A stretch of DNA of 64,000 nt, taken from assembly GCA_004431415.1 (NCBI GenBank), contig QPMI01000533.1, forward strand, positions 310,001 to 374,000. Reading direction: 5' to 3'. How positions within the stretch are numbered: the first letter of the stretch is position 1; the number at the start of each line of letters is the position of its first letter. Both the position numbers and the translations under genes were made by a program. The notes beneath the pieces are model-generated. The model saw nothing but the letters and a program-made list of their open reading frames with translations, was not told where the DNA came from and ran no database searches. Positions 34,437 to 46,284 of the stretch are shown piece by piece. This DNA comes from Cyanophora paradoxa (lineage: Eukaryota; Glaucocystophyceae; Cyanophorales; Cyanophoraceae).

Positions 34437-36276
34437 ATGACAACGGAGGCCAAGAGAGCCGAGTGCTTCATCAGCGAAGACTGGTGCGCGCGCGCCTGCA
34501 GCTGCCCCGGCCCCAGCTCGCGGCACTTGCGCAGCTCACGCACGCGCCGCGCGCGGCGCCGCCGGCCGGCGCAGCTCGGGGAAGCCATCGTGGGAAGGTG
34601 AAATACCGAGCGATGCAGAGTGCGAGCTCGAGCTTATCTCAGAATGCATATACATATGCGTACATATGCATATGCATATTGGGCGCGCGCACTGAAACTC
34701 CGGATCCTGCTTCGCATGCGTAGGGAATCTGCCAGGGATCCAAATCAGTTCTGCCCGAACCCCGCGTTCCAGTCTGGACGGATTGTCGGCGAGAAATGCG
34801 TAAACCTCAGCAGAGAGCCCTTGAAGCTCACGTGCGCGTGCGATTGTCAATAATCCCGCGGGCCGATCATGACCACGGCCGCGCGTTAACGTTGACGTTA
34901 CGTGAACATGTCAGATGCTACGCGACGCCTAATTGCGGCGGCCGGCTCATCACGCGCGAGTTCGAAGAGTATCCAGCGTAGTGCGTCCTTTTGGGGGTTT
35001 TGGACTTTTTTTAAAAACAATTGCCGTGCTGACTCGGTAGCTTGCCAGCCGAAGCGCAGGGGAGACGGACAAGGAACTTTTTGAGGGCGAACGTTGCCCG
35101 AAAGGATGGGGCGGATACAAGGACACCTCATCGCTGAATTACTGCGCGCCGACCGTCGCTGGGGTGAAGGTGTGATGCCGAATTCTTTGTGCGGAACCCT
35201 AAAGCAAAAGAATCAATTTTGCTAACTCATGATCATGATCGGATCATGAATTCATGATTACTAATACACAACAATATTCAGTGCTTTCGCGACCCGGCGT
35301 GCTCGGGCAGTGATTTCGTTTGGAAGCACAGCTCGTGCGTTTCTTGCAATTGTCGGGAGACCATCGAATATTAATACTCGCAATCCGGAACTCATTCATC
35401 AACTCGCAGAGCGGCGTGTGCCGAGGCCGGCAGCGAGTTCCTCTGGTCGGTCGATTACACGGAAGGCCAGAACGCGCTTTGCAAGCAGCTCGTCCGCTGC
35501 TTCGCAAGCGCGAAATGGTGAGCGCTCGCGCGTGCACAGTTGGCTTGAACGTTGTATTGACGTCGGTACCGGCGCCCGATCGCGAGCAGCACTGGATCCA
35601 GTGTCCTGTCGAAGATGAAGGGCTCCGCCGACTCTCTCAAGGCCCAGTCGTGCCCGGAGGGCAGTCTGAGTGCCCAAGTGCCCGGCACCTCCGTCTGCAA
35701 GCAGCTCGCCACTTGCTTCAAAGGGAAGGACTGGCGAGCCTACCCCCCCCCCCCCCCCCCCCCCCCCCGCTCCTCTGATCACAAAGATCTAGACGCCGTC
35801 ATTTTGATGTGCCGAACGTGCAGCACGGGTGACAAGATCCAAGCGAGGCTGTTTGCCTCCGCCGACACCATCGACGGTTCCGCCTGCTCGACGGCCAAGA
35901 AGGCCTTCCAAAGCGTCCGCGTGCCCGGCTCGTCCGCCTGCAAGAATCTGGGAGAAGTTAGCAACACGGTTCGTCTCGTGCACGTTCACGTGAACTGCGC
36001 ACGAAATTACGCGCCCGCGCTCAAGCAGTATTAATTTCTGTGCAGGACGAGGACAGCGAAGACTCTGCCGAAATCGACGAGATTAATATTGATCACGAAG
36101 CTGACATCGCTCATGACATGTTTGGCATCGATATCGCCGAGACCTTGGTGCGCGAAGTCGGAAGCCTAGGGCGCAGGGCTCTGCTGATCATGATCATGGT
36201 ATATTCACGCACACGCGTACGCCTGCATGCGCAGACGCTGGACGGTTTTGAAGCCATTTGCGATGCGCTTGCTTAA
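34437..36276 (+). CDS. Second cysteine-module host gene, opposite strand
   Basis: A putative start near 34437 (MTTEAKRAECF). Modules lie at 35,414-35,518 (EFLWSVDYTEGQNALC then KQLVRCFASAKW, followed by a donor-like GTGAGC), 35,621-35,735 (CPEGSLSAQVPGTSVC then KQLATCFKGKDW) and 35,800-35,950 (LFASADTIDGSAC ... VPGSSACKNL). An acidic last exon from ~36,044 (DEDSEDSAEIDE) ends at the TAA at 36274. The modules match those of the minus-strand gene at 28.3-32.6 kb, including the acidic end, so this is a divergent, head-to-head paralogue. Exon borders are approximate, and additional Cys-containing sequence near 36.55-36.7 kb may belong to a third member. Confidence 0.4.
35743..35768. repeat. Poly-C tract (26 bases)
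   Basis: A pure C run immediately after a KDW-ending cysteine module, presumably in an intron. Confidence 0.9.
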
Positions 36277-36821
36277 GTATCTCCCCTATCTGAGCGAGCC
36301 AAAGGACCCCTCCCTGGCCTGGCTGCCTGGCCCGAATCCAAATGCATCCCCAGTCCCCCGGGCCCTGCGCATGCCAGGGGTCCCTTTTCATGATCTGCGC
36401 GAAATGAGATGTGGGTTGAGAACCTTAATACAGTGTTGGTGTTTTCTACACCAGTGTCATCAGTTTCCTCTACGATACATTCATGAATTATATGTATATA
36501 AGACGCTTAAATCGAACTCAATTTCAACAACAACCTCGGAGCCTCGGAGTTCAGAGCACAGAGTGGGAACATGCCCTTTTCAAATGGAGAGGGGATCCCG
36601 GAGGTTCTGCCAAGGTGCACGTGGTTGCCGCCTTCACCAGCGGAAATGAGGCCGCCTGCGAGACGTCGCCGAGTCGACGCATTTTGTTTTTGGAAGTCTG
36701 CTGCATTCGTACATGTACACACTTGACAGCAGTCACTAAGTCCCCCGCTCCGCGCCTATACCGGATACTGGGACGCCAAGCTAAGGGCGGGAGGATAAGG
36801 GCGAAATCGGATCTACAGCTT

Positions 36822-37062
36822 GTTGTCGTAGTCGAGCTGTGGCTGAAGCTGTAGCCGTCCAGATCACCCCCAGCCCGGCAGAACATAATATGCGCCGGTC
36901 TTCGAGTAGGGCGCGTGGATACTGGGAAGCCTAGCTACACTGAGGAAAAAGGGCGAGCTCGGTTCCACGGCTTGCTGTCGTAGTCGAGCTGAAGCTGCCC
37001 CCAGCACATAATATGCGCCGGTCCGCAAGTAGGAGGCGTGGGCACGCTGAGCTACACGGTCC
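36822..37062 (+). repeat. Imperfect tandem duplication (~110-140 bp units)
   Basis: Two copies (about 36,822-36,938 and 36,969-37,060) share TTGTCGTAGTCGAGCTG, CATAATATGCGCCGGTC and GAGCTACAC-like ends. They lie in a stretch (36.85-37.45 kb) where I see no gene. Confidence 0.6.
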
Positions 37063-37299
37063 TAGATGCCCTCTTGCTGGGTTTTAAAGCGTGGCCATGC
37101 ATGGCCGCGGGTTGCTCGCGGGGGAGGGAGATAGAGAGAGAGGGGAACTTCGGAAGAGGTGGGAGGGTAGGTTTGAATGCGGTCGTTGGGTCTTAAGATT
37201 TTAAACACGGGGGCGACCCCCCAGCGCGCGGGGGCCCGAGCTCGAGCTATAACGCCGGCGCCCCGGATACCGGCATGTGCACTACGCCCGGGTGTGCAC

Positions 37300-40200
37300 G
37301 TGCTCTCCTAACGCCCCGGCGCCGGCGCAGGGTCGGCGGCCGAGCAGTGCATGTGCACGCGCGCATGCAGGCGCGCATGAAATTCGAAGAGCTTGACTTG
37401 AATGAAAGACGGGGCGGGCCCCGCAAGAGAGGCCCGGGGGCGGGGGCGGGAGCGGGGGCGGGGGCGGGGGCTAGCAGTACTGGACGCGGACGCAGAGGCA
37501 GTCCTCGCTCTTGTCCTCCGCGTCGTTCACGAAGACGTGCACCTCCTCCACCCGCGGCACCGACTGCCCCCGCGTAGGGTTTGCAGCGGCGGGCGGGGGG
37601 GCGGGTGGGGGGGCGAGGCTCGGACCTGCGGGAGGAGGCGCAGGCCGATGTACGCCGCGCCAAACGGCTCCAGGTCGAGCCTGGCCCCGGGCCCCGGCCC
37701 GGATCAGCGGGCGGGTCCGGGGTCCGGGGCGAGGGCCGCGGTACCGGGTGTCCCGGAACTGGACGAGGTGGGGGTGGCTGGTCCGCAGCACGAAGGCCTT
37801 GCGCTCGCCGTAGGGGTTCTTGAACGATATTTTCTGCGCCCGCCGCTCGCCGCCGGGGGGGAACGCGCGGCGGACGAAGGGGGGGCGGACCTTGTTGCAG
37901 GCGATGCCGGAGGGTACAGCGACCTCGAAGGTCTTGCCTGCGCCGGCCGCTCGCCCCCGGGGCGCGGAGCGGGGGCCGGGGAGGGGTACAGGGCCGCACC
38001 GACGTAGGGGGGGCGAGCGTTGGTCTCGACAAGCCACGCGCCGACGAGCTCCCGAACCGCGACGTCTGCGGGGCGGCCCGCTCGGCGGGTCCCCGGGGGG
38101 TACGGGAGGGCGAGGGGGGTACCGACGACGTGGAGGAGGACGTCGGCGGGCCCGACGCGGAGGGGGCGGTACGCCATCGAGAGCTCGTTGACGCTGCGGC
38201 GAAAGTGGGCGGGGGAGGGGGGTACAAGTGCCGGGGAGCGGCGGACCTGCCGGGGACGAGGGCGAAGGGGGCGGAGGGCTGGACCTGCACCAGGTCCGGG
38301 TTCGAGGAGTGGACCTGCGGGGGTACACGTGAGTGGGGGGCAGGCAAGGGAGGGCCGGTGGGGGGTACGAGCCTGGACGGTGCGCGGGGCGGCGGCGGCG
38401 GGGATGAAGAGCGAGGCGCGGTGCGTCTGCGGGGCCGGTCAGCGTACCCCTCGCCCCTGGGGCGGGGTACGCGCCTGGCCGACGGGGGAGGAGACGTCCA
38501 TCGAGTGGAGGGTCGAGACGAAGACCTGCCACACCTGTACCCCCGCCCAGCCCCATGAGCCGGGCCGCGCGCGGGGACGGGCGGGGCGGGGCGGGGCAGG
38601 GCGGGCCTCGTGGAGGAACGAGTGGGCGGCGTCGTGGTAGACGAGGAGGAAGAAGCGGCCGACGTGGGGCCAGCTCCCGCACCGGTACTTCACGAACACG
38701 TCCTGCCCGCCCCGGCGTCAGGAGGCGGCGGGGCGGGGGGTGCAGGGCGGGGCGCCCGGCTCGCCTGGCGCTTGGCGCCGTTCTCGGTGCGGACGACGAC
38801 GTTGGCGTGGGAGCAGCGGACGTGCTTGTAGCCGCGGCCCGCCGGGTCGAGCGCCGCCAGCACCTGCTCCGCCGGCGTCGACGCCGCCGTCACCTCGATC
38901 CCCAGCCGCGTCTGTCCGCCGCCCCCGTCAGCGCGCTGGGGTACAGGGTACAGGGATGCCGAGTGGAAGGGGCTACCTTGAAGAAGTCGTTCTCGGGGTG
39001 GTGGAAGCGGAAGGTGCGGTCGGGGGCGAAGGGCTGCCGGCGCGTCAGGGGGGGAGGGGGGGGGAAGGGGCGGGGGGTACGGGGCGGGGACCTGGGGGGC
39101 TACGTGGACGCGGACGACGTAGACGAGGCGGCCGGCGCGGTTGTAGAAGGAGACGTCCGTCCGGCGCGGGCGGATCGGCTCGTCGGGGCCCTCCTCCCCG
39201 CCCCGCTCCTGCCGCACCCGCGGCGTCGCCTCCTCGCCGCCCGCCGCGCCGTCGCCCAGCATCGCCGCCCGCAGCGTCCCGCAGCTGAAGCTCTGGAAGA
39301 CGAACGGCACGTACACCGTCTCCCGCGCGTGCACCAGCAGCTGCGGGGGGTACCCCGTCAGGTTGGAGGGGGGAAGAAGCGGAGCGGGGGGTACCTCGTT
39401 GTGCTCGGAGACGAGGTCGTCCTCGAGCGGCGTCGTGAGCCCGCGCACGCGCTTGTGGGCCCGCCACTCCCTCGTGTCCCGCACGATCCTGTACCCCCCG
39501 GGGGCCGTCGGCCGCGGCCGGGCGGGGGGAGGGAGTACCCCCCGCACCGAAGATCGGGGTCGTCGAAGGAGATGATGAAGCAGTCGTCGTGGGGGTACGG
39601 GTTCACGAACGCAATCTCGAAGAAGCTGCGCGGAGGGGGTACGGCGATCGCTTCGCGGCGCGGGGACCGCAGCCTCGAGGGGTACGGACCAGGTGCGACC
39701 GAAGGAGGGGTAGATGGTGTGGACGGTGGTGAGGCTCTGCATGAGCATGTCCTGGATCACCTGCTTCTTCCGCCTGCGCCCCGCCCCGCCGCGCCGCGCC
39801 GCTCAGCCGCGTCGGCGACTCGCACAAAGCATCGGGCGGGCGGTGCGCACCGCTCGCGCCAGTTCTGGATCGCGCGCAGGTTCCGCTCCCGCTGGCGGAT
39901 TTCCTGCTCCCGCGCCATAGGCCGCCTCTCCACCCCCGACCTGCGCGGAGCCCGTCCTTCAGACCCCGCCGGCCCGCGCCCCTTCCCCCCCTCCGGGATC
40001 GACGTACCCCTCCGAGTCGGCGTAGCGCGACTCCTCCTCGCGGATCGCGTCGGCGAGCTCCCGGTCGCTCTCCTAAACGACGCGGGTTCGAATCCCGGCG
40101 ATGAAGTTCGGAGCGGAGAGGGGGCGGGCGGGCAGACCTTGACGGGGCGCGCGCGGTGCGTGCGGACGCGCCCGGGCTCCGTGGGGACCTCCGTCCCGAG

Positions 40201-40560
40201 GCGAGAGACCGGAATAACGGCCAGCGAGGAGCGCACGCGGGGCGCGACGGGCGCCGGCCGCCCCTCCGCATCCTTCGCCGGCCTGGGGCCCTCTGCGCCC
40301 CCGCGGATCAGAGAATGAATGACTAAGTAAAGAGAGCCGGCGCCGCGGACGGACCGCTCATGTGGCCCTCGTTGGAGATGCGGAGCTGCAGGCGGCCGCG
40401 GGCCTGCGGGGCGCCGTGCGCCTTGTACACGGGCCCCGGCGTCGCGTTGACGCCCCCGGGCCGCAGCGGCGTGCTGCGCGCCGACAGCCCGTCCTCCTCC
40501 TCCGGCGGCGGGCCGTACGGCGTGTGCACGATCTCGAACTCTGCCGGCGCGCCGTCAGCT
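37300..40560 (-). repeat. Segmental duplication, member 1
   Basis: Pairs with 60,740-64,000 in the same orientation, separated by ~23.4 kb. The similarity begins ~170 bp past the NPHP4 stop (AGACGGGGCGGGCCCCGC in both) and runs to at least the window edge in the other copy. Confidence 0.85.
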
Positions 40561-41990
40561 GCAGGGGCGCCCGGAGCATCGCGGTACCCCCCTGCGGACC
40601 CTGCGTGATCTGTACCGCCTCCTTGTGCTTGCGCATGAGCGACTTGAGCGGGATGCGGACGGTGCCTGCCCCCGCCGGCGTCGGTCGGGAGGGAGGGAGG
40701 GGTACGAGGTCTCGGGGCCGAGGGGAGGGGTACCGATAAGGAAGAGCGAAGTGGCGTCCCACACGTCAATCTCGAGGGCCTTGTCCCGCAGGTACTGCGA
40801 AGGGGGTTACGACGTTAGGTTCAGCGGGCGGGAGAAAGATTGGAGAAAGGGGGTACCTCGGCGAAGACGCGGCACTCGTCCGCGCGCGCGAACTTGAGCA
40901 GGTCGACCTGCGGCCGCGGGTTCGATTCCGGGCGGGAACCGTTTCGAAGAGGATAGGGGTACGGCGCGCCTTGTACTTGATGGGGAGGCCCGGGCCGCCG
41001 CTGTTCTCCTGCTCGGCCGAGCGGACCAGGATGCGCGGCGCCGTGGGCGGCGCCGAGGCCGCCGGCTTGGCCAGCATCAGGGGCTCCGTGACCACTGGGG
41101 CGTAGTGGTAGAACTGCAGGGCGGACCAGCGTCACGCAGCGGCGCGGCCGGCGGAAAGGGGCCCGCGCGGGTTCGAACCTGGAACGTGAAGTAGACGGAC
41201 TAGGGGGCGTTGCTGTGGGCGGGGGGGGCGAGCGCGAGGAAGTGGATCGTGATGTCGTTCCTCTGCGGGGTACCGGTTTGTCCCCGGGGTACCGGAGTAG
41301 GGTTTACTCGGGGGTACGCGGACCTGCCGGGGATCGTTCTCCTCGAGGAGCACGTCAGCAGTGCGGGGGCTCCGCGGGTACTCGGATCTGCGGACGAGAA
41401 GGGACGTGAGGGGCGGCGGGGAGGCGGTCGGGAAGGCGGGGCACGCATTACGCGGAGGGCGGCGATGGGGTGGCGGGCGACGGCGCCGGCGCCCTCCTCG
41501 TCCTCGGGGGGCGCCTCCCCCGCGTCGGTCAGGCCAGCCTTCCACAGGCGCGCCCGGCCCGCCCGCGTCAGCGCCCCCGCCTGGCCCCCGGCCTCTGCCC
41601 CCGCCCGCCCTCAGCGCGGGCGGCCGCGGCGGAGCGCGGGCCCGGGACGGGTACGGCGCACGGTCGGAGACGAACGCGGCCTCGGGGATCGAAGCGTAGA
41701 GGCGGGAGCCGTCGAGGGACATCGAAGCCGTCAGCTCCGTCTCCTCGGGGTCCCTGCACCGGCGTCGGGCGGGGGCGGGGCGGCGGGCGGGGCGGGCGCA
41801 CGTCTGGGTGCCGGTCTCCTCCAGGTCGACCTTGCGGGCGGGCACGAGCGGCCGCATCGCCTCCCACACGCGCCCGCCCTCCGCCGGCGGCGCTGGCGCA
41901 GGGGCTGGAGCGGCGAGGGGCTCGTTGGCGAGTGCCGGCGCCAGGGCGGGCGGGGAGGGCGGCGCGGCGGCCTTAACCGGAGGCGCCGCG
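37471..41990 (-). CDS. NPHP4: Nephrocystin-4 (NPHP4) homologue, copy 1, apparently 5'-truncated
   Basis: Many short exons translate into segments collinear with animal NPHP4, a ciliary transition-zone scaffold. Reading 5' to 3': ETGTQT near 41,810; ITIHFLALAP near 41,240; VYFTFQ then FYHYAPVVTEPL near 41,160-41,090; a C2-like EIDVWDATSLFLIG near 40,760; PLKSLMRKHKEAVQI near 40,640; MAREQEIRQRER near 39,900; FFEIAFVNPYPHDD near 39,620; ELLVHARETVYVPFVFQSFS near 39,300; TFRFHHPENDFFK near 39,010; HVGRFFLLVYHDAAH near 38,650; VWQVFVSTLHSMDV near 38,510; KISFKNPYGERKAFVL near 37,820; and VFVNDAEDKSEDCLCVRV to the stop at 37471. The human protein has ~500 more residues before the GTQT region; here the sequence upstream meets an oppositely oriented gene, so the copy seems truncated. 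Exon ends are approximate. Confidence 0.7.
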
Positions 41991-41999
41991 CGCGCAGCG

Positions 42000-42920
42000 C
42001 ACCGGTGAGACCGCGCGGCCGCGGGAGCGCGCCCTGAGCGTGCCCCGAGCGTGCCGTCCCCGCGCCGCATGTCGCGGCGGCGAGCGATGGCAACGAGCGG
42101 CGGCGAGCGAGGCACGCGCAAGGCGCTGCGCATGCATGGCCAGCAAGGTCAGCTGCCCGCGCGCGGCTGTGGCGCGGTTGGCTGGGGCGCTGCGAGGGGG
42201 GCGCTGCCTACCGCGCAAAGCTGCTCTGCTTGATGCTGCTAGTCCACGCTGCAAAGATCGCAAAGAGGAGCGCGAAGAAGGGAGAGACCGTTGCAAAACA
42301 CGCGCTCTACGGGAGCTCTGCTGCCTCTCGAGAGCGTCGCGGCGCCCGGCGGCAGCTTGTAGTGACCGCAGCCGTTGCAAACTGGCCGGCATCACTCTAC
42401 CCCAAACGAGCCGCCAAGCGCCCACAGGAACCCACCCGCGGTGTGCAGCGAGTCATTATCGCCTGTCTGCTCGACGCCACCGACGCGTTTCTCGCGCAGG
42501 TTCGCTCTGCGGCTGCCCTGCGCAGAGTTGGGCGCGTGCCGCGAATTGAGAGCCCCGCTCCCGCATGGCGCTGGCAATGAACGCCCCTGCTCTCGTAGCG
42601 ATCGGCCCCCGCGGGACGCGCTGAGGGCGCCACGACCCGGCCGCACAGTCCTGTCCCGCGCGGGCCCAACGCTCGCCATGTGCTAACAGAGCGCGCAGCC
42701 ACAGAATGCCGACGCCGGGCTGCAGCGCGGGAGCTGCGGCGCGCGCCAGGGACGACAACGCGGGCGGGCGACGCGAGCTCGACGAGTCCGGGGGCCCGAC
42801 CGCCGCAGGGGCCGCCGCGCCGCCGCAGCCCTTTGCACCCGCGCCGTCCTCCCGCGCCGAGCGGCGCCGCCCGCCTTGACCGCCCCTCCCGCGCCTTGGC
42901 CTGACCGCGGCTCTCCGCGT
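42000..42920. other. GC-rich stretch, no confident gene
   Basis: Lies between the divergent NPHP4-like and arrestin-like genes. Several Arg/Ala-rich ORFs overlap on both strands with no coherent signal. It may contain promoters or unrecognised 5' exons of the arrestin gene (an acceptor-like CGTGCAG is at 42,918-42,924). Confidence 0.3.
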
Positions 42921-42924
42921 GCAG

Positions 42925-44808
42925 CCCAAGAGAGCCGACAGCATCGCGCTGAAGGTCAAGGGCTTCGAAAAGGTGAGCCGCCTCCGCGGGCGGGCGCCGC
43001 GGCGCGCGCGCCCCGCGCCGAGCGCCGCGCAGGCGGAGTGGACGGAGCAGCGGACTGTGTCGGACGGAAAGAGCTCTCACACAGTCACGGACCACTACGA
43101 GGGAAAGCACGAGTTTTTCAGGGCACCCCGCCTCCTCCCTCACGCCAGCGCCGCGCGCTCTCTACCCCCTCCCCCACCCACGCCCGCGCCGGGTACAGGT
43201 CAAGATCCCTATGGCGACGTACCAGGTCGAGATCGCGCCCGGCCAGTGCCCGCTCCCCTTCTCCTTCCCCCTCCCCCCGGAACTCCCCTCCAGGCGCGCC
43301 GCGACGCCCGTACTCCTCCCTCCCCCGCCTTACCCCCCCCCCCTCCCCCCCTCCCCCCGCAGCTTCCACGAGGAGCGCGGGAGCTACAAGGCCCGCACCT
43401 GCTACAAGCTGAAGGCGCGCCCGGGCGCAGCCGTACGTATACCCCCCACACGCCCCGGTCCCGCCTGACCCGCTTCCCTGTACCCCGCAGGGCGTTGTGG
43501 AGGTACTAGGTCTGCTCAAGCCGAACATCAAGAACACGGCGCAGGTAATCGTTCGCCAGGTGCGCGTACCCCCTGCCCTTCCAGCAGCCAAGCCGCGCGT
43601 ACCCCCGCACGGTCTGCCTAACCGGCCTGGCAGCGATTCGCGCAGCCGATCACGCAACAGAAGAAGCAGCTCGAGACCGAGCTCCGCGTCTGCTGCTGCA
43701 TCGGCCGCGGCCGCGTCAAGGTCCGCGTACCCCCGCCCTGGTTCATTCTGTACCCCCTCAGCCAACCCGGTACCCCCGCAGGTGGAGACCTGGGTGGACA
43801 AGACGGCGTTTTTTTTCACTGGGTGGTGGGCGTAGACAGGTTTAGAGCTGGGTGGACAAGACGGCGTACAGGCCCGGCGAGATTGCGCAGATCTTCTCAG
43901 GTCTTCAAAGGCACCCGTCCCCCTGACCGCCGCCGCCCCGGCTGCTGCCCGTCCCCGTCCCCGTCCCCCTGCTCGCCCGCCCCGGCTCGCCCGCCCCTAC
44001 CTCCGGCGCGTCGGGCGCCCCTCGCACCCCGGGCCCCGGCCCCGCCCCATCGTCCCCCGGGGACGCCCCCTTGGAGCAGCCCCCCGCCTCGCCCGCCCTT
44101 CCGGCCCCTGCACCGGAGCCCGCCGTACCCCCCGCCACCCCTCCGCCGGGACCGCCTTTGCTTCCCCCGCTACTTTCCGTTTCGGCCCCTTCGCCCCCGC
44201 CGGCCCCCGAGACGCTCGCGAACGGCACCGGTACCCCCCCACCCGCGGCCGCCGCTCCGCCGCCCCCGCGGGCCCGGCCCAGCCAGCCATCGCCTCGCAA
44301 CCCTTCCCCGTCCCCCGCCGCCGCCGCTCCCGGCCCCTCCGAGCCCAGCCGCACCTCACCCCTCCCCTTCTCCGCCGCGCGCCGCCCGCCCTCCACCGCC
44401 TTCGCGCCCAAGCGCTCTCCCGGACCCCCTTCCGAGCCATCCTCCCCGCACCCCGCGGCCATGTCCGCCCGCCCCCAGCGGATCGTGCCCGTACCCCTCC
44501 CCACGAAGCTCTCCGCCATCGGTCTCCTCCGCCGCCCCCGCACCGGTGCGGGCGGGGCGCCCCCGGACAATGTTCCGCGCCGCTCTGACGTACCCCGCAG
44601 ACTTCGAAGCGCTCGCGGACCTCGTCCGATCCGTCCCCGGTGTGCCGTACCCCCCGCGGGCCGCCGTACCCCGCGGCCGACGCCGCTCGGGCTCGCAGAC
44701 GCGTAGGGGCAGCGGCAGCTGCGGCGGGAGCTGGCGGAGCAGGCGCGGGCGCACAGGAAGCGGCGGTCCCTCGTGGACCGAATGGAGGGCCTCGCGGCGT
44801 CCTCGTGA
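42925..44808 (+). CDS. Arrestin-domain protein
   Basis: Exon-by-exon translation gives an arrestin N-domain: ALKVKGFEK (42,925-42,974), AEWTEQRTV...HYEGKHEFF (43,031-43,124), VEIAPGQCPLPFSFPLPPELPSS (43,199-43,293), FHEERGSYKARTCYKLKA (43,363-43,432) and GVVEVLGLLKPNI (from 43,491). It then passes through PITQQKKQLETELRVCCCIGRGRVK to VETWVDKTA and YRPGEIAQIF, the usual hinge into the C-domain. A long Pro-rich segment (43.93-44.56 kb), DFEALADLVRSVP and a basic helix ending at the TGA at 44806 follow. Arrestin-fold proteins link membrane receptors to trafficking. The 5' end (ATG) is not found. A 58-nt direct duplication interrupts the frame at 43,790-43,866, so this copy may be defective. Confidence 0.6.
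43294..43362 (+). other. GC-AG intron in arrestin gene
   Basis: The arrestin reading frame (LPSS joined to FHEERG) requires removal of 69 bases beginning GCGCGC and ending CCCCGCAG. The intron is pyrimidine-rich with long C runs. The donor is GC, not GT. Confidence 0.6.
43790..43866 (+). repeat. 19-bp direct repeat flanking a 39-bp insert in arrestin exon
   Basis: CTGGGTGGACAAGACGGCG occurs at 43,790-43,808 and again at 43,848-43,866. Coding sense continues if one copy plus the insert is removed (58 nt, not a multiple of 3). The insert has an in-frame stop and an 8-base T run, and no GT/GC...AG boundary fits cleanly. Confidence 0.7.
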
Positions 44809-45367
44809 GGCCCGGCGCCGCGGACGCCGCCGGGGGGGCCGCGTGGGCTAGACTATAGCTATAGGAGGCGGTGTAATTCAGAAGATCATGATCAGTAGCA
44901 GAGCTTCATCAAATATGAGAGAAAGTTGAAGGGTTGAACTGAAAAGTAATCACTCGGATAGGTCCGGCCATGCAGGCAGGAAGATGGTCATCGGATCGAT
45001 GCCGTAGATTCGAATTCCGCTTCAGGTAGGATGTAGAGAAGTTCTGCGCGTGCCGAGGCATCTCACAACAAGGAATGGGCCCCCGCGGGCGCCCCTGTAC
45101 CAGCGCGCCCCCGGGGCCCAGTACCAGCGCGCCCGCGCCCTCGCCGCCCCGCGCCCCCGCCCCCGCCACCCCTCCCCGGGCCCCCGCGGGGCGGGCGGCT
45201 GGGGCGGCGGGCGGGGCGGCGGGGGCGGCGCGCCCGAGCTTCCACCACCGGTCCCCGGGGCACGAGCGGGCCCAGGCCTAGGCCGCCCTCAACGGCTCCC
45301 TCGCCTCTTAAGCTTCCTCCGCCTCTGCCTCTGCCTCCGGACCCGTCTCGGCCTTGCAATTGCCTAA

Positions 45368-45406
<39 letters not shown>

Positions 45407-46284
45407 GCTTTTAGTCTCCGCTCCGCGGCCGCTTGCTAGCGGCCGCTAGACTTCTTTACGAACGACTAGATCTAGATTGTATTTTGCCAGGTTGCAATTT
45501 GATGCTTTCCTATGCGATTTTCTAGCTTTCACGCTGCTCACTTCGACTCGTCCCGACGGTCAATGTCTGAAGACGAATGAACGGACGCTGAGCATCGACT
45601 ATTGCGGGAAAATAAACCCTAACACGACTCTGAATCGGCTACGCAAACCATGCGCTAGCTATTCGAACGTGAAGTTGAAGCGACAAAATCGAATCTCGGA
45701 AGGACGATATCGATGCAGCTAATAGCGCCCCTGTTTTTGATGACTGGACCTAAAATTCGGTTCTACGTATACTTCGGAAAACTCTATTCGTAAAGGCGAT
45801 AAGACGATAACAGACTGAAGTCTTAAACACGGATTCTACTTCGGAGAACACGAAAACGGAGCTCGGGAGCGCGATGCAGCAGGCGGCGCCGGCGCCCGTC
45901 ACTCCAGACCGGCCCGAGCCGCTGAGCCGCCGCCTGAAGCTGGGCCGCCTGGCCCGAGCCACCGCCTGAAGCTGTTCCTCTGGCGCCGGACGGCTGGAGG
46001 GCCCGCCGAGAGCTTGCACGTATATACGACGTCGACTACCTGGATAAAACCGGTCTAAAGCTTGCGATTGTAGATGACTAACTGAGCTGATGCGGATGCA
46101 AGAGGTTGCTGATATAACTGCTGGAGATTGTTGATGCAAGAGCGCCGGCGGCCTATCGAACCGCCCGCGCCCCACCCCACCACTGGATATAACTGCTGGA
46201 GATTGCTGATGCGCATGCAAGAGAGCCGCCTTTCGAGCCGCCCGTGCCCCCGGCACTTGACGCAAGGAGCACCCACCGGCGCCC
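44809..46284. other. Intergenic region with poly-C tract
   Basis: Includes a Pro/Ala/Gly-coding GC-rich block (45.07-45.36 kb) and an AT-richer part (45.48-45.80 kb). Near 46.11 and 46.19 kb is a short repeated word (GATATAACTGCTGGAGATTG). No gene is recognised. It is the 3' flank of both the arrestin gene and the channel gene. Confidence 0.35.
45372..45404. repeat. Poly-C tract (33 bases)
   Basis: The longest pure homopolymer in the window, intergenic, followed shortly by a GCGGCCGCTTGCTAGCGGCCGC palindrome at about 45,425-45,446. Confidence 0.9.

Noticed and set aside
40070-40110. tRNA gene suggested by GCGGGTTCGAATCCCGG (also at ~63,523)
   Set aside because: The same reason, and it lies next to an NPHP4 intron acceptor. 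It is better treated as an intron-end word.
38555-40318. 587-aa plus-strand ORF and similar long ORFs over 37-41 and 60-64 kb
   Set aside because: Long open frames are expected at this GC content. The minus strand has short exons matching NPHP4 in order.
43823-44851. 342-aa Pro/Arg-rich ORF as a separate gene
   Set aside because: It crosses GTACCCC-style introns and the Pro-rich part of the arrestin gene; the composition is GC-driven.
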